In this document: one piece after another, positions 58,465 through 64,000 of the stretch
How the letters are laid out: every line of letters starts with the position of its first letter
How positions within the stretch are numbered: the first letter of the stretch is position 1
Assembly: GCF_024763615.1 (NCBI RefSeq)
Contig: NC_077222.1
Coordinates: 32,612,001 to 32,676,000, forward strand
Length of the DNA: 64,000 nucleotides
Direction of reading: 5' to 3'
From: Phlebotomus papatasi
Taxonomy: Eukaryota > Arthropoda > Insecta > Diptera > Psychodidae
The notes under the pieces: model-generated
The model's input: only the letters and a program-made list of their open reading frames with translations
Database searches by the model: none
What the model was told of the DNA's origin: nothing
Translations under genes and position numbers: made by a program

Positions 58465-58507
58465 TTAAAGCGTCTGAAAATGGTTTTGAATTAGGACATT
58501 TACCCTA

Positions 58508-60212
58508 TTTTATTTATTTTTTTTATTTTTTCAATTTCTTTATTCTTTTTGTTTATTTTTTTTAGGTATATTTTACTTTATTTGTTTTTTGAGCTTCACA
58601 TCCTTAATTGCGAGATACTTAGGACACACGTTCTTCACGAAATTCTATTTTATTATTCGTCTGAAGTATATTTTTAAATCGAAAACACATAAGCATTCAC
58701 TTTAATCGAGATGATATGTCACATTAAGATAGAGTAATTGTTACATAGATAACCGTCGAGATAATTTATCTCGGACGTAAAGTTGTTTTAACTCTTTGGT
58801 TTAACTATTTCATATTTAGATTGTCGGTAAATAAAATTTTCTATTACAAAAATTACAATATTTAATATTCTGTGCATTTCCATAAACAAAACTAAAACAT
58901 TCTGTTTTCATTGATAACGTTACAAATATTTGCTTTAGCGGCATTAGCACTTCAAGAATCCCACCAAGAATTCGTAGAAATCAATTGAAAGTATAAATCA
59001 GTGATAAAATTTATGGTGTTCCAAGAGTAAACTTTTGGAGCCCACCAAAAGCATTTCATGGAAAATTGGGGAATGTAGATCGCGTTTTTTTGGATCACAG
59101 TCTCAATTTCAATTCAGAGACATTTATCATGGTGATTCTTCTTGAAGATAAGCGCCCCTCCTGATCAACTTAAGAAAAAAAAAACGAAGCCAAACCACAA
59201 AGTGGAAGGAAAAAAAGAAAAAAAAGTAAGCGGAAAACAAATCGATTGCAAGACACCAGAAATTCTCAACACAAGAAGTCTTTTTGTGCAAGAAAACTTT
59301 GTCGTCAATATAAAATTATCGTGATTTGCAATAAATGTTTTGGTGGGCAAAATATCGTGATTCGTCCTCCCTATTTAACTTGTCGGCGGGATCATTCAAC
59401 AAAAGTCGCGGATGAGCTTCAAGAAGGTAATATGTTGTTGAGGGGAGAAGATCATCAAGGAATGATCCAAGAGATCTCTCGCTGTGGTGAAAAAAGGTGG
59501 TGTTCTTCAGTCGAATGACACGAAACGGGTTGGGATGGTAAAAAAAAAGGAGGAAAGAGGTTGTTAAGAAGACGTCGCTACCTTTTGAGCCAACGACAAA
59601 AGAAGAAGCAACAGAAGCCAGAGATCTCAGGATGGAATCGAGAACAGTTGGACATGGATGGAAGAGAGGAAGGACAAAAAAAGAAGATCACTTTTTTACG
59701 TGACTTTAGCCGACTCTTGACTTTTTTTTTCTTTTATTCCCATGTCCCCATCAACTCTTTTGACTCTCATACCTGTCAGATTAACAAGCAATAATAATCA
59801 CTTGCTCGCAGGGAGTCCCATTTGATTTAGTTGAGATGCTCTCGTTGATTCTGAATCTAAAGACTTTTGAATATTGCCTTTGGGACTTTACTCTCTTCAG
59901 AGCCATTCAATCAATTAGGCTTCGATTGGATTGTAATTAAAATTGCAAATTTTGAGATAATCTTTTGAGAGCACAGTAAATAAAATTTTACTATCTGACA
60001 ATATGATCAACGAATGCTTCAAAATCATTTGTATTTTAAATAAGAATGAGATTTCGATTAGGCTCGAAACTAAATATATGCTGACTTCAGTAATTTGCTG
60101 TAGCTAAATTTTAAATCAAAGATAAGGAATTAGACTTTGTTGTTATGCTAAGTAGATAAATAGATTCAATAATGGATCAACTTATCGTTACTGATAAACC
60201 TGGATAAATGTA
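58508..60212. other. Gene-free stretch
   Basis: No supported gene. A purine-rich block lies at 59165-59230, and 59330-59700 is less AT-rich with a donor-like AAG/GTAATA at about 59427 but no convincing exon. Confidence 0.35.
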
Positions 60213-60898
60213 GGGGACCATGGGGCAGTTTGATTTTTGTTTTTCATACTTTCATGAAAGGAGTGGGATAACATCTTTATTTTGCATTAAGCGGTAGGGG
60301 AGACTGATGCAAAACTTTTCAAAACGCATAATATTTAATTCTTTCATGAACTCTGAGAAAACTAAAACGTTTTATAATAAGCATATTCTTATAGAAAATT
60401 TACTGCTCTACAACATTGCAGAAGACTATTTTCCTCTATCTCGAAAGAAATGTGATTTTCGAATCATTTTCTAAAAGTCGATTTTGTGGAGATTCTCAAA
60501 ACTGCTGGGACAAATTTTGTCAGTTTTCGGATAATTTGTGACGTTTTACTCTCGCAAACGCTAAAAATATCAAATAGACATATTTTTATAGGAAATTTAT
60601 TCCTCTATAACTTTGTTGAAGATAATTTTTCTCTATCTCAGCGAGAAATGTGCTTAAATTGAGCTAATCAATATTGATATTTTCTGTAAGCCAAATATTC
60701 AAAAATTGGGTTAAAAATTTCATTATTTTTTATTTTACATAATCCTTCCTCGAATCCCTTGAAACTTTGTAAGTTTAAGAAGGTACATGAAGTCTATTTA
60801 TGATAAAAATTTCAAGCCTCAGTCTCTTTTTTTATTTTCGAAAATAGTGAATATTGAAATTTTTGTTTTGACAAATTTTGCCCCAGTCCCCCCCCCCC
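60213..60898. mobile_element. TA-flanked element(s) with GGGGAGACTG ends
   Basis: The right end, read inward, is a G run then ACTGGGGCAAAATTTGTC, and the best matching left end is GGGGAGACTGATGCAAAACT at 60297, preceded by TA (60295-60296). TA follows the right end (60899-60900). A further partial end (GGGGACCATGGGGCAG) at 60213, also preceded by TA, suggests an older related copy. No coding sequence. Confidence 0.5.
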
Positions 60899-60900
60899 TA

Positions 60901-61153
60901 CACTGAAAGAAATCCGAAAAAGTTAAAATAACATTCCTGAAATGTTAATTTTACCCTGCAGTATTGATCCGAAATCGGTGTAAATATTACCCTTTTTAGG
61001 TATATTGGGGGTTAAAGTTAACCTTTTTCATGTTAATTTTACCCTTAAAATGGTGTAAAATTAACATAAAAAAATATTGATATATTTTTACACATAAAAA
61101 GTGTTAAAGTTATGAGGAAAAAAAGTTAATCGCACCCTCTTTTTTTCTCAGTG
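60901..61153. mobile_element. TA-flanked MITE, CACTGAGAGAAA family, copy 3
   Basis: Ends CACTGAAAGAAATCCG and CTTTTTTTCTCAGTG with TA at 60899-60900 and 61154-61155. The left TA is also the right flank of the preceding element. Closely similar to 27354-27602 and 54944-55183. Confidence 0.75.
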
Positions 61154-61369
61154 TACTTAGGACCTATTTTCACAAAAATCATTGATTTCGTAACAATTCT
61201 AGTTTGAGTTCTGCAAATGATAGAATGGTTTATTTTAACCAATTTCTGAGTTATTTCAATAAATTTATCGAAGTACTTACCCTAACCGAAATAATTTGGG
61301 AAAAGTCTGTCAAACTTCGCACATACTCTGGTTTCGAACACTTCATTAGCGATTCATTGGCGGTTGAAA

Positions 61370-61510
61370 TCAACGTTGCCGGGTTTAAAATTTCAAGGCT
61401 TATAAAAAAAAATCCTAATTAAGAAAGATCGGTTGAGGAAAAGGCCCCTCAAACTGGTTTAACTTTGATTTTTGAAAATACGATATCTAAATTCGAAAAA
61501 TCGACATTTT
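61370..61510 (+). repeat. Dispersed repeat family, plus-strand copy
   Basis: AGATCGGTTGAGGAAAAGGC, then CCCTCAAACTGGTTTAACTT, collinear with 18270-18400. A MITE is inserted directly downstream. Confidence 0.5.
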
Positions 61511-61522
61511 AAACGATCCTAA

Positions 61523-61780
61523 TGGCTCCGGCACACCTTTTAGGTCAGGAAAATTTCATGAAGTCGAAATTCGACTCACTTTCTTTCTCACACGTTTTGC
61601 ACATGACTATCTCCTTCTTTCGCACTCTTCAACTTCTTTTGAACATCACACCAAATTCAATTTAGCTCAATCGAATTTAGAGAGCGAAAGAATGAGAATT
61701 ACGAAAAACGTGTAAGAAAGAAAGGAATTCAAATTTCGACTTCATGAAATTTTCCTGATTTAAAATGTGTGCCGAAGACA
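61523..61780. mobile_element. TAA-flanked MITE (CGGCACAC ends)
   Basis: The inverted ends TGGCTCCGGCACACCTTTTA and, from the right, TGTCTTCGGCACACATTTTA continue into a shared TCAGGAAAATTTCATGAAGT arm of over 50 bp. TAA lies at 61520-61522 and 61781-61783. The TWA target points to PIF/Harbinger ancestry. Confidence 0.65.
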
Positions 61781-61783
61781 TAA

Positions 61784-64000
61784 AATCCATTTTAAAATTC
61801 ATAGGTGAAAGTACCCACCCACCCGTATTTTAGTCATATCGTATCGTTTTAGTCGTTTTGGTATTAAACTCTTTATAGTGAAGATTCTATAGGGCTAAGT
61901 GCTCGACTTTTGTTTGAACCTAAATACAAAACGAATTTGCTTGTCAAATTCTTTATCAAAGGTATAATGTATGAGAAACACTGTTTTGGTTTTCAAGATA
62001 TCTTCTTTTAAACTTAAAAAAAAATACGATTTTTCCATTTTCTAAAGCGATCTTTAGACTAGAGGTTTAGCCCATTCCCTACAGATGTCAAAATTCTATA
62101 ATCAGTAACTAATTTAAATAGCTTTTTTAAATCTATACATGCTCTAAAAAATCCAATCCTAAGTCAAATTTTTTCTACAAATTTCACTTGATAAGAAATT
62201 AGAGATGTTAAACGTGTTAAACTACATGGTTAAGGGCCTTGACAGACCTGTGGATTAGCCGAGAGACGGCTTAGAGTAATTGTATTCGAAATAATGGTTA
62301 AACCATATTTCTATCATGTATATTCTATCGATTTAAATCTTGAGTGTGTCAAGGATATAAGCCTTAGGTCTGAAGCCCGTATAACGCATTTCACAATACA
62401 GCGCCTCTGTTGTTGGTTTAACGAACTTTAACAGTTCTAGAAAATTGTCCACCATTTAAAAACCTTTAAATTTTCCCTTATGAAGAATTAAATCGCTTTG
62501 GTAGTTTCTGAGCTATAGTCACGTAAATGCCCAAATATTTTTGCCTAGAATACTGGCGCAAAAACAAATTGAAATGAAAATGAAAATCATTGTATCAAAC
62601 CAATAAAAAAAATAGCACAAGAACCCAAACGCAAAGTCATCGTTACAATTTGTTAAAAAGCATATCTAAGGAATGGTATTTATCCTTAATTATTCTTCAT
62701 TAATCTTTTACAAATTCCTTAGATTTTCCATATGAAGATAATTTAAAGGGATCCTCCATCCTATATATAACCAGGAAATATCGACTATTTCCCGTTCCAA
62801 CAATCTCTTCAATATGTATAAGTTATCTGAGCATATTCGATTTAATTTAAAATTCAAAGTTAGTTTGGGAGAACATTATCGCAGCGCAAGAAAACTTTAA
62901 CTGTAAATCATGTGGCCCCCAGGAACTACTTTCCACTGCACTGATTCAATGGAAAGTTCTATCAATTGAAAATTAATAAAACACCCCCACAAAGTATATT
63001 CTGGAAAATGAAAAGAAGAATGTCCACTTCAGCCCACGACACGAAGCCAACTCTTGATCCACGTGAATCCAATAAATTGGCTTTTTGATCCCAGAGCCGC
63101 CAGAGGCATAGAAAAACGAATATTGGATGGGGAATAGGTAGTCTCTTGTATCGAAATGATGGCACTTGATATCGATTCTGAAGAACAGAATATTGTTGCA
63201 ATATTACGCGTGCCTCTGTATTCTGTTGAGCTTTTTTTGCTCTTACTACATATATATCTCTTCCTGGAGGAATGAGAGCTTGAAAAGGAATTCCATTTGC
63301 CAATTTTTTCCCATCTTCATTGTACAAAGAGGAGGCAGTCAGGGCAGAAAAAAAGGAATCGTCAGAGATATAGAGAAATATGTGGCAGAAGAAGAGTACA
63401 GAGTGGAATTATTAGAGGCGACATGTGGTGTATATAAGTTGGACTTGAATTTTTTTGCCATCATTCCTATTCATTCCATTTTATTTTACTTTATGTGTTC
63501 CACTCTAAAAAATACACAAACGCTGTATGAAGTCCTACTCCTTGGAGAGAGTATTCCCTTTACTTGGTACCCTTTCTCCAAAATGTTTGAAGAAAAAACG
63601 ATGTAATAAAAATGCAATAAATGAAAAACCCAAAAGTTTCCCTTTGGTGGTTGTTACTCTAAAAGTGAAGGCAAAAAAAAAGCTCAATCTTCTTGAGTGT
63701 GTGAATGATTGTCAAGTGTTGTACAATCTTCTTAAAACTCAAACTCATTGTGACTGGGCACAATGACAAAAATTTTCCTTGTCTATTTTTATAATCGAAT
63801 CCCTTGCTCAGTATTTCACCAAATTTTACTTATTGCAGACTCTTACTGTTTGCAGAGAAAACGAAATAATACTAAAGTTACTTTTGAAGTTTTAGTATTT
63901 AGCAACACCTACATTAGTACAGGCATGTACTAAATTTTCTGTATTATAAATGAAAATATGAAATTTTGTTTAATACACTAAATAACAATTTATACGTTCA
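61784..64000. other. Gene-free stretch to window end
   Basis: No confident gene. About 62040-62400 shares blocks with 15920-16140. Overlapping frames at 62962-63327 (minus) and 63166-63606 (plus) are open for 121 and 146 codons, but neither shows a recognisable domain or clear splice sites. Confidence 0.35.

Larger units (their letters stand above)
57122..58505 (+). mobile_element. TA-flanked psq-HTH element, second family, with nested MITE
   Basis: Ends are GGGTAAATTAAGCTAATTC and, read inward from the right, GGGTAAATGTCCTAATTC, both followed by AAAACC, with TA at 57120-57121 and 58506-58507. At 57626-57725 a remnant reads KSYTEELLNKVLEAFRRG, the first part of a pipsqueak-type HTH. The word CTCCAAATGGA recurs near the left end (57155-57185, 57270) and just after the HTH (about 57727-57770). 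The right part is interrupted by a TTAA MITE (57949-58464). Without it the element is about 0.87 kb and non-autonomous. Confidence 0.65.

Noticed and set aside
62962..63606. Overlapping open frames of 121 and 146 codons on opposite strands
   Set aside because: Neither has a recognisable domain, both overlap, the apparent starts are not ATG, and clear splice sites are lacking.
1..64000. CRISPR arrays or bacterial operons
   Set aside because: The tandem repeats found have no regular spacers or cas genes, and coding density and repeat content are those of an animal genome.

Overview
The window is almost gene-free, AT-rich eukaryotic DNA that looks like intergenic or very long intronic sequence from an insect, probably a dipteran. 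That placement is an inference. It rests on an intact mag-type Ty3/gypsy element with a tRNA-Ser primer site, many short TA-, TWA- and TTAA-flanked DNA transposons, degenerate RTE-like LINE sequence and a tRNA-derived SINE. No prokaryotic operon structure, rRNA, functional tRNA gene or CRISPR array was seen.

The one intact long coding region is at 40567-44655 (minus strand): a single-ORF Gag-Pol of 1362 residues inside a complete LTR retrotransposon (40283-44839). The element has two identical 197-bp LTRs, a 5-bp GTCAG target duplication, a primer-binding site and a polypurine tract, so it inserted recently. Its reading frame opens inside the 5' LTR and runs through the primer-binding site.

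The only convincing host coding sequence is one exon at 56449-56731 (minus strand). It has good splice signals, a likely signal peptide and a phase-1 donor. Its partner exons were not found, so much of the window may be intron of that gene.

Region by region: 0-5 kb holds a fold-back repeat, a GGTTCC-type array and a small MITE. 6.4-12 kb holds interlocked TTAA elements, an RTE fossil, a minisatellite, a 0.9-kb TA element and a palindromic MITE dimer. 12-21 kb is mostly unassigned AT-rich sequence with dispersed repeats. 21-24.3 kb holds a pogo-like deletion derivative and palindromic MITEs. 27.3-37.2 kb holds three ~1.07-kb TA-flanked elements carrying remnants of a pipsqueak-type HTH transposase start, plus a fourth fragment and more MITEs. 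40-46 kb holds the gypsy element and a SINE. 48.7-56.2 kb holds a second fold-back repeat, a cluster of CACGCCC/GGGCGTGG boxes, a second GGTTCC array split by a MITE, and a Harbinger-like MITE. 56-64 kb holds the host exon, a psq-HTH TA element with a nested TTAA MITE, and further MITEs.

The most interesting pattern is in the TA elements at 27.8-35.1 kb. A short word occurs near both termini and at matching internal positions, and between family members it is replaced in concert at all those positions (TGTCCAAAA-type against GGCCGAAAT-type). This looks like co-evolution of binding sites with a binding protein.
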